35,813 nt of DNA from Gnetum montanum (GCA_015680685.1 MNCI01010805.1:71048-106860), one strand, 5' to 3'. Shown: positions 21,494 through 33,372, counted from the first letter of the stretch. A program made the numbers and translations. Notes: a model not told the origin generated them from the letters alone.

Positions 21494-22351
21494 TGATGAG
21501 TAGCGAGGTACCCCTACGCCCAACCATACGAATCACGGGCATTCACATGCGACTTGGTCGAATTCCATAGACTGTAAGCACTTGCATACACCAAACTTTA
21601 GCCAACAAAATTGTATGTTAGAACAGTCATTGTCTTCCCAACCTCACTTGTGATGTTCTAATGTGATGGTTAAGTGAGATTGAGGTAAATGATTTTTATT
21701 GATTTTCTTTTTATCTTCTAAAATCTAATTCTTGTAATGTAAGAAATGAAATGTTGTGTAATCTATAATTGTTCTACTATATCTCTTAACTTTCCTTATC
21801 ATAAGCAACTGATTTCATCTTCTATGCACATCCTGAGCATCCCTTAACCACTGTTGGGTTACCAGACGTTAAGCGTCATTGGGTTGCAAGTGTTGGGTTT
21901 ATGTTCAAGATGGTCGTACTTATGGTTCTTACAAAATTTAAAAGAGCAATAACGGTAAAGTGATAACAATGAAGATTTAAGAGATTATTAAAGTGTTGGA
22001 AGATTAAATTATTTAAACTGCAATGAATGCTTAAAAAGCTCGTCTTTATTGTCGGTCACGCCAATGGGCTCAGGTACATTAACACTCGAATAAAGAGCCA
22101 TACACCTTTCTCACACTTGTTGCGGGCACATGGAAAATATTCTAACTCTTATGGGAACAAACTGCAAAAGTTTCACTAGGACTACACAAAAAAAGATGCC
22201 TAAGTGCAACGGGTGCGCACTTATTTATAGCTAAAGACAGACTCTGTGTAAACAAGGCCCAGTCGACGCATGGACAGATGCATCGATGGGGCCACGTCAA
22301 CACGGTCGTGTATACGTGGCCCAGTTGACATATCGACTAAACACTTCATCA
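21494..22351 (-). repeat. 3' LTR of element C (858 bp)
   Basis: Minus-strand LTR with TGATGA/TCATCA ends. Its U3 has a TATA-like CTATAAATAAG (plus positions about 22219-22230) and CACGT/TGACG-type motifs instead of the GCGATATCGC cluster, so the U3 differs from those of elements A and B while the end of the LTR is shared. Confidence 0.85.
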
Positions 22352-22591
22352 TACCCCCACGACTGTGTGAAAACTCGTTCTTGAGTTTATTACAATTTGG
22401 AAGCTATGAAGTTATTACAACACACATGACGAAACATATCTACATAGACACTGACTTTATTGACATACCAAGTGTCCTAGTATACAGAAAAGAATGAATT
22501 ACAAAATGGTGATGTTCAGAGATAAAATTGAGCACCCTGACGATCTTGGATTCTCCACTGTGTTGAAAGATGTAAAAGTTGCTGAAGAAGG

Positions 22592-25446
22592 TCACACCAT
22601 CCTTGGTGGCAGTGGTTCTGATGAGCCTTCACCAGCCTTTGGCGCATGTGGTGGCTATGGTGTGGAATACAGTTGTCCTACAATAGTTGCAACTTCTGGA
22701 GGCAACCAAAAAGCCTCTAACAAAGCCCTCATTTTCTCTTCTTTGCTTCTGGGATCGTTTACCATCCAAGTAGCTTCACCCATGTGTGCTAGAACTAGAA
22801 CATCCCAAGGACATGGAAGTGTAGGAAAGAGTTCTTTTAAATTGACAAACCAAGCAGCGAACTGTTTTCATTCGATATCGAACACTTGGATTGATTTTTG
22901 CAGCTACTAGTAGTCATTCATCCGATGGGCCAAGTCCTCTACGATTGCACCTTGTCCTTCAAAATGAGTGCAGAGAACCTCAAGTTCCACATTTGTTGTT
23001 TCCAACTTCTGTTTCATCACTTTATGTGCTTGGAACTCGCCCTCGTATAAAGAATACGAGGTGCCCACTTGCTTCTCCAAGCTAGACCTCGGCCTTCCAA
23101 CTGTTAGCATAGGCAGGTTTGCATAACGAAGATTGGCTAACTCCATGTATTCTATAATTTCTTCAATTTGCAGCTTCTTGAGGCAGATCTCAACCTGGTT
23201 GTAGGCGTTCAATCCATCGAAGATGGGTTGCCACACCTTGCCTCCTTCTCAAAGCTGTTAGAGCGCTTAGTTCATTTTGACCTTGGTGACTTGAATCTCT
23301 TTTTCATTTATTTCTTTCTACAATCCCACTTGGTCCCTATAGTAATTTTTAACTCTTTCAAACTTAAGGGCTTCATTTTTCCAAGCGGCGATTTCGATAG
23401 CTAATTTTTGTTGCAAGGCTCGAAATTCCTCCATAGAAAAATTATGATTTTTAGCAACCAATCTCCTCGCATCAGTGTTCACCTTGGCTAGCTCCTGTTG
23501 TTTTTGGTGAATGAAGTCTTTCATGTGTTGATTTTCAACACCAACATTGTGCAGGGGATAAACTTCTGCGGTCAACCTGACATTCTCTTGGTGAATCTCT
23601 ACCAAGTACTTGTTTAGATGGTATGCATAAGTGTCTATCAAGAACTTTCAAAGATCGCCGACTCTTGGTCACCCTCAACCATCTGAAGCTTGGTTTGAAG
23701 CTATTGAAAAGCTTCATCTCTAGTGAGTCTGCAATTAAGGAGAGCTAGATCAACAAGTTGGGCCCTTAATTGAGCAACTTCCATCGTCAAGTGTTGATAA
23801 TCTGCTTGTGTTGCTTCAAGTTGCCCCTCCAAGATGAGACACTTGCCCCTTGCTAAGAGTAGCGCCAACTGGGTTGGAGTAATGTTATCTGGAAGATCAA
23901 AGACATCTGGAAGCGGTTGCCCGGTTCCCACCAATCAATCCAACAATTCTTCATGTTGGACTACATTGATCCTACTACGTGAAGTTCCTGCAGACGTATG
24001 TACATTTTCAAGTCCATGTACATCTAGCACAGGCACTGCAGGTGCATTAAGGGCCATAGCAATTGTGTTAGCAACCACTTCAGCTGCAACTTCTTGTCCT
24101 TGGTGTTGCATCACCAGGACAGTCGCCCCCTCTCCATCCTTCAAGCCTACCAAAAAAGTAGCAGCATTTCTTGAAATTTCAGGAAATAATTGTTAGGTGG
24201 ATAGCATTACTTCTCAGACAGTAGGATAAGTTCTTGCAAGTACTTGTGTCTAGGCGACAGAAAACATCAGCCCTACTCCCTCTAGCAGACTCATTGATCA
24301 AGCCACTTGCTCAAGATAGTTCATTGCAGGGCGATAGAATAAAGGGTCTTCTCCTCCACTGGTTCCTATAGATTGCTCTTGGTGGCTCAAGAGTGACTGT
24401 CGAATCTCGCATATGTGTTCTGCAATTGTCTGGGAGCTCGACCTTGTTATCTACGTAGGCAATGGAGGTGGTTGCTACTCTTCCTCGAGTCGTGTTGTGG
24501 TCGAAGTCTTATCCTTCATCATCTCCCGCCACGAGGCAATTAGGGTGTGCTGAAGTGTGTCATTGGTGTATCGTGCTATCCCTACCCATTTGCATAATTT
24601 CTTGATTAAGTAGGAAAAGGGTAAAGCCCCCCTTCCATGTTCACTTTCAACGAATCTTTTCTCAATCTCCAGGAACATCAACTGTGGAAGGTTGATAGGA
24701 AATTTTCCACTTAGAACAACACATGCACAAGTAGAGAAGGTAGTGATCTTGTTGGGTCTTATTGTTAGATTCAAATGGTAAGACACAATTTTTGAGTGTA
24801 CCCACTTTGCGGTGGTTAAAGTGCCAAACTCCTTACATTCTACTCCATAGCACCGCCTGATCCATTCCCCTTTCACCTCCGGATTTTCTTGTTTGGGGAT
24901 CTCTGCCACATCAGCTCTAGTCTCTGGCAATCCTAGAGCTTGTGAAATTGCTTCTACAAAGTAAGAGACATGAATGTCTTTGATTTTTACTCTAGACCTT
25001 GATTGCCAATCCATCCAGAAGTGGTAAGTCTCGCCTAGGTACCATTCACCACTGAATATGATGATTGGCCACATAGGAGAACTTTACAATTGGGTCTTGA
25101 CTTCTTCTAGCACATTCTCTAGGAATGGTCTGAAATTCAACGCTTGCAGGACCATTCGTTGCAGCTCCCTCGGCTTAATAGCGTCTAGACATGCCTAGGT
25201 CAGGGTGACCTCAAGTCGTGGTGCTACCACCAAAGTCTCATCCCTTTGCGATTGTTTGCTGGGGATTTCCTCTTCAGGAATCTGATGAACAGATTCTATG
25301 TCAGGTCCTTCACGGAGGGGGCCAATTGCATGTGAGCCCTCTGTAGGCTCTGGATGTTACGCACCTTCTCCTCTTCTTGTTCTTGGTCTCTTGTCCCTTG
25401 CTTGAGACGATCCTTCTCCCCTTGGATGCCTTGGTTTGGGTGCCAT
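22592..25446 (-). pseudogene. Long accessory ORF2 of element C
   Basis: It runs over about 950 codons with a handful of stops. The start MAPKPRHPRGEGSS (ATG at 25446) matches the MAPK start in element A. The first ~120 residues are charged and low-complexity. The best-preserved block, 25074-24475, is a globular 199-codon segment. It ends in a stretch with LPFSYLIKKLCKWVGI that resembles the 'putative plant transposon protein' domain (PF20167-type) of Athila/Tat-like elements. Next come long coiled-coil segments (23934-23701, 23641-23318, 23236-22907), then KEEKMRALLEAFWLPPEV and a Pro-rich end at 22592-22594. There is no signal peptide or membrane segment. The protein could be a structural or nucleic-acid-binding accessory factor; function unknown. 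Confidence 0.65.
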
Positions 25447-25598
25447 TTGTAGTCAAGCATAACCATGAATTAAAATGTGCATAGGTTGCTCAAAATGACA
25501 ATCATACACCTTTTCATTTTGACCAAGTTATGATAATGGCACAAGCATCCCATGAGATTTCCCATAGTGTCATTGAGGGTTTTAGAAAAAACAATAAG

Positions 25599-26790
25599 TT
25601 ATGTTGATGATGTTGCTTTAATATCTCCTTTTGAAAAAGGCATATCTAATATACTACAAATTTTAGAACAATTTTACATTTTTTTTGGTTTGCAAGTCAA
25701 TGTAGAGAAAACTAAGATCATGATATGGAACACAAAAAACACACTATAATTTTAAATTTGCTGATGAGAATGTACAAATTATGGACTCTTTTAGATACTT
25801 GGGTCTTCAATATGCGAATAATTATAAATGGGATAAATGCATCAAGGAAAAAATAGTAGGAGGAATAAAAGTTGTCTATACAATTAAAAACAAATATAAG
25901 GCATTAAGAATTTAGGCTTGGAAGAGTAGAAAACAAATCTTTTAGACAATCATTTATCCTACTACATTATATGGATGCATAGTTTGGGGACAAGTCTTAG
26001 TGCAAAATATTGGAAGGCCATTGAAAGAGTATAGAAGATATTTTTACTTATTGTGTTAAAGGTGAAATTACAAACACCCTATTTGATGCTTTTATTAGAA
26101 TATAGTTTACTTTTTCCCTAAGCAGAAGCTATTTGTTAATTTATTGCTTATACTCAAAAACTGGCAAAAACATAATAGATCAAATTTTCTAAAGTAGTTC
26201 TTGAAAATACAAATGAGTAAGGATGGCATTTTCAAGGGATACAATGGTTGAAGACTTGGGATATCTCATTTGACAATATACAAATTAATCTAAAGCACAT
26301 TTGTAAGTTGGTTTGAAAGCAAATTCTAACAAAGTTATGTTCAAATGCAAAAGGCAAGAAAAAACTTTATTTAGAATGCATAAGAGGTACTCAAGTAAAC
26401 TTAGAAGTTCAATGCCTATCAACTATCCTCTCAATGAGATGTCACATTTTCATTAGGAGGCTTGGTTTGAGTTCACATCATCTTAGAATAGAAAGTGGAA
26501 GATAGATGCAAATTCCTAGATATATATATATATATATTATATAGTTCAAGAGACCTTGAGGATGAGCAACATGTTTTTCTTCGTTGTCCTTAGACTAAAC
26601 ACTTGAGACAAAAATATAATATTGCAGCAAAAGGTTTATATGATCTTTTCTTATTATATCTAATGTGGGTTAGCTACTTTGTTAAGTCAATGTTTAATTT
26701 TTATAATACAAGTGTATTGTCTAGATCTTTTAGGTCTCAAATATAATAAAACCTGTGTCAATTTCATAAAAAAATATATAAAAAAGAGGT
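25599..26790 (+). mobile_element. LINE 3' part with A-rich tail, partly duplicated
   Basis: 25599-26160 duplicates 20927-21490 almost base for base, and 26161-26790 continues the same LINE to its 3' end. Readable blocks are YVDDVALISPF (25597-25629), QVNVEKTKIMIWN, YLGLQYANNYKWD, TLYGCIVWGQ and, near 26555-26595, EDEQHVFLRCP of the LINE C-terminal zinc-knuckle-like region. An A-rich tail lies at about 26768-26786. It is inactive, with many stops. Confidence 0.8.
26519..26541. repeat. AT microsatellite
   Basis: A short TA-dinucleotide run within the LINE remnant. Confidence 0.9.
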
Positions 26791-28594
26791 TAATGTTTCA
26801 CTCATTCACTACCCTCCGAATAAATTTTCTAAATTTTGCATATTTTAAACAAGCATAAATTGAGATTTACGTTTTCTTTCCAATGATTCTGTACTTTAAT
26901 TGCATGAATCATTTTCACTTTTATGAATTCAACTACCATTTAAAATCATTCCATCCCTTTCTATTCTATTGTCTCATCACAGGTCAGTCTTAGTTTAACT
27001 TGAAATTCCCAAGTCCCAACCGTCGCTCAAATTTTGTGATTGGATGATGTCATCATAGTGGTTTGCTGATGTCAGCAATCTATACCACCAAAGGCACTCT
27101 GCGAACGCATTCCCTCCGTGCCTGTTTTCCATCTCTTTCGCAACATGCATGAGTGCGTCCTCATGATAATAATCATCGAATTCTACAGATTTAAATTTGG
27201 TCTACAAATCATAAGTCCTCATTTTACATGGTTTAATGGGTTCAACTAAGTTGTTTGAAATTTGAAAGCATAGGTTTAATTCTCAGGTATTACACAAATA
27301 GTAAGCCCCAGTAAATCATTCTACCTCAATAAGCTAGCCTATACCTCAATAAGCTAGCCTATATAAATGGAATAAGACATAGGATGGTATTATATCTTTA
27401 AACCTAAAATGTTAGGAACTTTCAATGTAAATATAAGAAAATTAATCTCAGGTTACATAGGATGGTATCATATCTTTAAACCTAAAATGTTAGGAACTTT
27501 CAATGTAAATATAAGAAAATTAATCTCAGTTTTAACCTGTTGCAACTATACATGGGCTGAGGCAAATAACTGATCATAGAAAATCATTTCCAAAATTCCC
27601 TTTTCTTGTAAACTCACTTATCTTATCTTAACGTTCACTTATCTTATCTTAACGTTGGTTAGTTTATACTGATGGGATAAAGGCATCTAAGCTAAAATGT
27701 TACTACCTTTCACTATACATAATTCTTCGTTGAAATCGGCGAGCGGCTTGTTGCTACATCTGAGCAGTCCTCAAGTTTATTAGCCATGCCACCAACCGTA
27801 CAGCCTTTGCACAGCTTAGTGTTTACAATTACGAATATGAAGGTTCAATCCCAACAGTCTACAGTCAGATATCCTGCAATTGGATAGAAGAAATGACTAA
27901 AACCAAATTGTATAAATATTAGCAATGTAGATATGGGAATTTAAGTTGAATATTATTCAAGCTGGTGGAATTCTTTAGAAACAGGGGCAGAACTGCTTTA
28001 GCAAAATGCACGATGCCAATATGCAATCGCTTCTGGCTCTGGTGGTCACCTCTAAACTCTTTTCATACTTTGTAATGGTTGCATTTATTATTTCAAATAT
28101 TATCAAATGATCGGTACTTCAGAAAAGTATTCTAAATGTTTTAACATTAGTGAAGATATATTATTCATTTTCTCATTCATTGGAGAGTGTTACAACGCTA
28201 TATTGTTAGTGTTTGGGTATACATTACTCGCCTGTTGTCAGTTTCATTTTACTACTTGCGGTAACTCATTGGTGTAAGTTCCAAGTTCCAACTTTCTATA
28301 TAATTAATACATAAGTAAACATGAATCACTTTCCCAAACAAGCATGACGTGAATTCAAACTTAATACAAACCATCATTACTAGAAGAGTACCTGTTTTTT
28401 TAAGTCAAAAGATATGAGTTTGAACCTGAGTGCACCCACTCGTTAAACTTTGGTTGACCTACCCAACCCTCCCTCTCGATCCCTTTGCAGGAGGCTGCAA
28501 GTGATATATGCATCCCTTATTATGTAGGGACGAAGGAGAATGGGAATAGGAATTGAAGATGACCGCATTTTTAATTTGCATGAACAGTGTCATT
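26791..28594. other. Intergenic sequence with short two-copy tandem duplications
   Basis: No gene is supported. Exact or near-exact two-copy tandem repeats lie at 27322-27361 (20 bp), 27377-27532 (78 bp, one or two differences) and 27614-27655 (21 bp). A box-B-like GGTTCAATCCC at about 27841-27851 is preceded by CAGCTTAGTG, and GAGTTTGAACC lies at about 28411-28421. Both could be SINE fragments. Confidence 0.5.
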
Positions 28595-31089
28595 TTAAAA
28601 CTGCATTGCCTGACTGATGATGGAAGCTTGCTTTACCAATCGAACAACCTCCTTCTCCAAAAGAGAATTTGAGGAACAGAGCATGTTGGTGTCCCACTTG
28701 AACCATCTGCTACTCAGGCTGCATTCCAATCTTTTTTCTTCTTGATCATTCTCGCCGTGGAAATTCTGCGCTTCCACACACCCAATTCTGAGTTTGAAAT
28801 CCTCCGTTGCGTACGTCTCTGTTTGTTTATAACGGACATTGAAGGCCACAGGTTCAGGTTCAGGGTCAGCATTTGCAGTTCTGATACGGCTACTGCTGGT
28901 GCTGCCCATGGCATTGTCCACCTGAAACACTAATTTATTGTCGGATGTTCGATTGTTCCACGCAGATTCGACCCACTTGCTGAAATGGTGTGTTGGGTAT
29001 TCACTATTGTTGTCATCGTGGTGTGATGAAACTCCCAATCTGAAATCTGTGATGCTGCTGCCACCGGGTCTCGTGAATATGACAAATCCGTGTCTAGCAC
29101 TCTTCTTTCTCACCCTTGTTACCACAACATTGTGATGTTGCCTTGCCTCGCCTGAGCCTAAGCCTGAGTCTGAGCCTGAAGCAACGCCACCTGCAGAGCA
29201 GCCGAAGCCGGCTCCACCTCCCCGCTTGAGGGAATTGTACGCAGCAGTGACCAAATTCTGAGCTTTTTCAGTTAATTTCCAGTCTGAAGGTCTGAAATGG
29301 AGTCTCACCAAACATTTCCTGTAACCTTCCTTTATCTCATCCTCTGAAGCCCCTTCCTTAATTCCCAAAACCTGTTCATATTTTTGGTTTTTATATTGGA
29401 AAAATATACAACTAAATCAAGCACTTAATACTGCACAAAATCATCATATGCCAAGTAATTCAATCCAAAGAAAGTTCCGAATAAGAAGCCCTCAGAAAAT
29501 TGCCGTGCCTATTGCCTACCAAAATCATACAATTGAATAAACGTATATCAACCTAAATAAATTTTAAGAACCTAAAATTGAAATTGAAATTTTATGAAGT
29601 ACATAGACCCTCTGGATCTATTAGCCAATATAGCTTCTGTGAGTTTTGAAAACATCATTAATAAAATTTTGTCCATAGAACGTACATTGCGATAAAGAAC
29701 AGATAGAACGTGCATTGGGATGTGCATTGGGATGAGCACAGATGGGTTGGAGCCTTTAAGAGAAGGTCTTTGTGCTTCATCATGGTCTACACCTTGCGGT
29801 TAAAGACTTCTGTTGTTGTGTGCAGTGGAGCCTTAGACGGTAAGTTAACAATGCAACTTCTGTAAATCTCAGATTTGGAATAAAATGTTCCATTATTTAG
29901 ATGGTAAGTTCAGCAGTGTTACAGGAGTGCTTTTAACTTTTTCACTATGATTGCTTAAGGATAAGGATCCAGTGCGAGAACTATTTTGGTAAAGCAAATC
30001 GTTCCTTATGCTTTATTAAGCTCTGTTAAAGTTCTTTTATCGACCGCTTTAGTTTTTGCTTAGAACGAGAAAACCAACATAAAATAAGAAAATTACCATG
30101 TCTTCCCAGAATCAAACAATTCAACATCCGTAACAAAATCATGCAGCGGCACAATCTTAAAATAGCAAAGCCGTCGTTTATCTTACCTCAAGATAGTCTC
30201 GAGCTCCCAGGATCCGGAAGGCTTCCTCCTGCTGCTCAACACCGTCTCCGCCGATCTGCTTACCCTGGGCGTCAACAAATCGCAGAGAAACGTTGAACTT
30301 CTGCGACTGGTGCAGAGCGCAGATGCTGATTTTCTGCTGCTGGGACACCATCACGAAACCGAGCTGCGTCTGCAGGCGGCTTCTCAGAGCATCCACAGCT
30401 TCTTCGCAGCAACCCAAATTGAATCGGGTGGAAAGCCGCCGTCTTCTCCGCAAATCCGCAAGACCATCAACAGATGAGCCGTTCCTGAGAAACTCGCTGG
30501 AGCAGCAGGCGCCATGGAACATCTGTTTCCCGAATCGGACGATAAGCTTCACCTGCGAATCTGCCGGATTGAGATTCTGCAAGCACTTCAGCAGGGCCTG
30601 CCTGTATCCGCTGAAGTGCCAGTGCGGAACGAATGTGGTATCAGTAGTGGTGGTTTCCAACCTCTGCGCAAACTGCGCTGCGAGCGACACAGTAACATCA
30701 TCATTTGGGTTCGCCTCGTGCGCGTCTTTCAAGCACACGAACGCAGCGCCATTTTCTTCGAACATGGTTTCAAAGCTCAGGTTTCCTGCCTGCAACAGCT
30801 CGTTCTGGAGGGAGCGGCAAAAGCAGAAGACCTGAAACTGGGAAATGTAGCCTTGGCTACGGCTGATGAGCAGACTCACAGCTCTCTCAACACTTGCAAC
30901 CGCCTCTTTGGAGACGCCAACGATTACGAGTGTGCAATCAGAAAGCAATTTCACGGAGCTGATTCCGGGCGTGAGTTGGTACCTTCGAATGTTGCTGCCT
31001 GATTTTCCTATAATCAGTCCTTTTAGATCATGCGGCACTCGCATCTGGCGTCGATACATGTATGCAACAGAAGAGTTGCGCCTCTCCAT
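28595..31089 (-). CDS. KH-domain protein with C-terminal J-like domain (two exons)
   Basis: Join of 31089-30187 and 29371-28595, minus strand, 559 residues predicted. Residues 13-76 form a type I KH domain with the RNA-binding loop IIGKSGSNIRR (GKSG at 28-31). Residues 77-295 are an unrecognised region with the block VKLIVRFGKQMFHG. Residues 297-351 resemble a J domain: RDYLE, split by the intron, then VLGIKEGASEDEIKEGYRK, and helix III-like QNLVTAAYNSLK. The HPD loop is replaced by HFRPSD, so Hsp70 stimulation is doubtful. A Gly/Ser-rich linker (352-375) and a ~180-residue C-terminal region with EDFKLRIGCVE follow. The ATG at 31089 is the first Met after an in-frame stop at 31158-31156 and has G at -3 and +4. 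The donor GAG/GTAAGA and acceptor AACAG/G keep the frame. Expression and function are unproven; an RNA-binding co-chaperone-like role would be a guess. Confidence 0.75.
29372..30186 (-). other. Intron of the KH/J-like gene (815 bp)
   Basis: GTAAGA at 30186 and AACAG ending at 29372 on the minus strand. It falls between codons for Glu301 and Val302, inside the conserved DY-x-EVLG motif at the start of the J domain, which supports joining the two ORFs into one gene. It contains only AT-rich sequence with a small local duplication near 29690-29730. Confidence 0.75.
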
Positions 31090-31143
31090 TCCTGATTTAT
31101 CTCTGTTCGGTTCAAACTTCCAGAGTTGCGCTGCCCGGGCTCC

Positions 31144-31162
31144 CTCGCCGATATATTATCTT
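31144..31162 (-). promoter_or_regulatory. Possible TATA box of the KH/J-like gene
   Basis: On the minus strand GATAATATATCGGCGAGG lies about 60 bases before the ATG at 31089, which would leave a short leader. Weak evidence, from position and composition only. Confidence 0.3.
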
Positions 31163-33020
31163 CAGGAACCTTGCTGGCCCTGAACTTGAATACCGTTTGT
31201 GACGAGCTGCGAGCTGCGAATTTAGGAATTCGTACGGCCGCGGAATTTGGAGACTCCAGTATTGCATTAAAAGAATTATAGAAAAATATAACAAAATACA
31301 TTAGAATTAGTTGCAATGAGGAAAATCTAAAAATTAATGTTTTATTGAAGTTGAAGAGAAAACAAAATGATAGATCTTCTANAGGGCAGGTATCATACAC
31401 TGATGGAAATTGAAACGGTATGCTTCGTTGTTAAGAAACTAGATTCCTTTCCAACCACGTTCACACCAACTATGAATGCTGTAACTTCGAAAAAAAAAAC
31501 AGAACAAACCAAAAATTTTGAGTTGAAGCTTTTGCGAGCAAATTTGCAGCATCGTCAGGTCAGGTCAGAGTGTGGCGAGGTCAGTGTGAAGCTTTGCATA
31601 AAAAAAATCCCATTCGTGAAAGCAAGGAATCCGGCATTAGTGATTCTGAACGTGTTTGGGTACATGTGCATCAAGAAAAAGTGGGACAGGTTCGTAGCGG
31701 ACCGTGATAGAGAAAATTTAAATATATTAATTTTTTTAAAAATTAAATCTCATGTATCATATACATTCTAAAATATAGAACAAGTACAATGTAAATCCAA
31801 AATATTGTTAATGCTTAAAAATTGCACAGAAGATTGCAATATCACCATTAAACTGAAGCATGGAAATTTGCAAAGGTATGGAAATTTGCCGGACATAATT
31901 TTTGCAACAACCAAAATGACGGCAATAAAATGAAACTTTTTGTTATTCAATCCAATATTTTCAAAAATGAAATTAAGCCTCAAGCCTCAACCAAATTTAT
32001 GACAAATCAGGTCTACTAATACTTTTGTTCAACGACTACCTGTGAATACCACCCTAGGGACTACCGGTGAGTAGGGCCGTAGGGCCACATTGAAGAAGAC
32101 TGCATTATAAGAAGACACAACTTAACTAAACTAGGCACAACCCAGTAACTCACCTCACCTACAATGATTGAAAACCTTTTAGACGCTAGAAAATCGACAC
32201 TAGTCATGATGAAGGTATGGCCACTGGCCATGTGCTGGTGGGATTCATTGCTTTATAAGCAAACAGATTTTTAAAAAAGTTGAACAAGCATCCATCCGTC
32301 ATCATGTTCATGACTAATGACCCATGACGATGACCCTGTTTTGTTTTTTCTTTTTTCAGCAGAGATATGAGAAAAAGAGCAAAATCCAGCAATGAACAAT
32401 AAACACGCGTGAATGTGAGTCATGGCGGAACCTTTGACGCTCCCAAAGGCAGGCGAATCCATGCAAATGCAATGTTTTCCTCGCACGCCCCGTCCAAAAC
32501 TTGATTTCGGTATGACCCCATACTTGCCCCTTCGGCCTTCAGTTACCATAGTAGCCCTTTCGTGATTTCTGTGTGTTTGTTTATTCATTCGTACTCCCTT
32601 GTTTTCTGTGGTCCGTCTCATGCCGATGCCATGAATTTTGACTGCTTGATTGCCACTTAACAATGAAATGAAATTTTTGGTATGATTCAGAACAGGAGAA
32701 GATCCGTAAGATTTTAATACAAGCAGACATCGCAAGAACTAAAGAGGCAAGGCAAGCCCACCATTTCAATGTATATGTACCAATCTAGACAAAATTTTAT
32801 TGGAAATTATGAAATACGTACCTATTGCGAATTTAATGGGCTTCTCTCGTGAATCCAACACAAACAATTAGTCAAAATTTATCTGGAATGGTGAATCTCC
32901 GACACATAGGTGTGGAGAAACTTCCCCTTCTGGAGTTTCAATGCAATGACATGTTAGGAATAATAGTTCAAAGAGCCTCAGAGTTGCAAGGCTTTTATCT
33001 TGCTAAGTGGTCTAAGAAGG
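31163..33020. other. Intergenic sequence
   Basis: I see no supported gene or element. ORFs on both strands are short, low-complexity or without recognisable motifs. There is one ambiguous base at 31382. The AT content is high and a poly-A-like run lies at 31492-31500. Confidence 0.4.
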
Positions 33021-33026
33021 GTGGGG

Positions 33027-33310
33027 TTTAACCTCTTCAAGTGGTTGCATTTTCACAAGGCAGGTTAATAAGTGAAAGCTTAACCTCTATAAGTGATTGC
33101 ATAACCACAATGCTAATGTTGCTAAGGAAGTCAAGGGCTAAGAAGTGAAAACCTAACTTCTTCAAGTGGTTGCATTCACACAATGCTTTAATAAGTGAAA
33201 GCCTAACCTCTTCAAGTTGTTGCATCCCCACAATGTTGATCTTGCTAAGGAGGTTCTAGCCTAGGAAGGTTGGTAGATGAGCAAAAGGCTAACCTCTTTA
33301 AGTAGCTACA
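33027..33310 (+). repeat. Degenerate tandem repeat with irregular spacing
   Basis: Five copies of a TAACCTCTTCAAGTGGTTGC-like core begin at 33029, 33081, 33154, 33204 and 33290. They are accompanied by CACAATG and AATAAGTGAAAGCCTAACC blocks. Spacings of 52, 73, 50 and 86 bases suggest a two-unit higher-order repeat. No coding frame is maintained. Confidence 0.65.
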
Positions 33311-33372
33311 CACTTATGCTTGAACTCAAGTCTTCAACTTGAGAAACAAGCATCTTACCATCACTCCATTAT

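Larger units (their letters stand above)
21494..25598 (-). mobile_element. Element C: 5'-truncated, minus-strand relative of elements A and B
   Basis: On the minus strand the order is ORF2 (25446 to 22592), a conserved tail containing CTCAAGAACGAGTTTTC, the tract GTCGTGGGGGTA, and an LTR TGATGA...TCATCA (22351 to 21494). The LTR end shares the TTGAGTGTAGGGGTACCTCGC-type block with elements A and B. The 5' LTR, PBS and gag are missing; the left part of the internal region abuts a LINE copy at about 25598. Both edges meet LINE sequence. Confidence 0.8.

Noticed and set aside
22494-24196. Plus-strand ORFs of 78-138 codons
   Set aside because: Shadows of the minus-strand ORF2 of element C.
30293-31183. 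Three plus-strand ORFs of 105-180 codons
   Set aside because: They are antisense to the KH/J-like exon, which has domain motifs and splice logic; the plus frames have none.
32271-32735. 154-codon minus-strand ORF
   Set aside because: No recognisable domain, no splice or start context, mixed composition. It could be chance in intergenic sequence.
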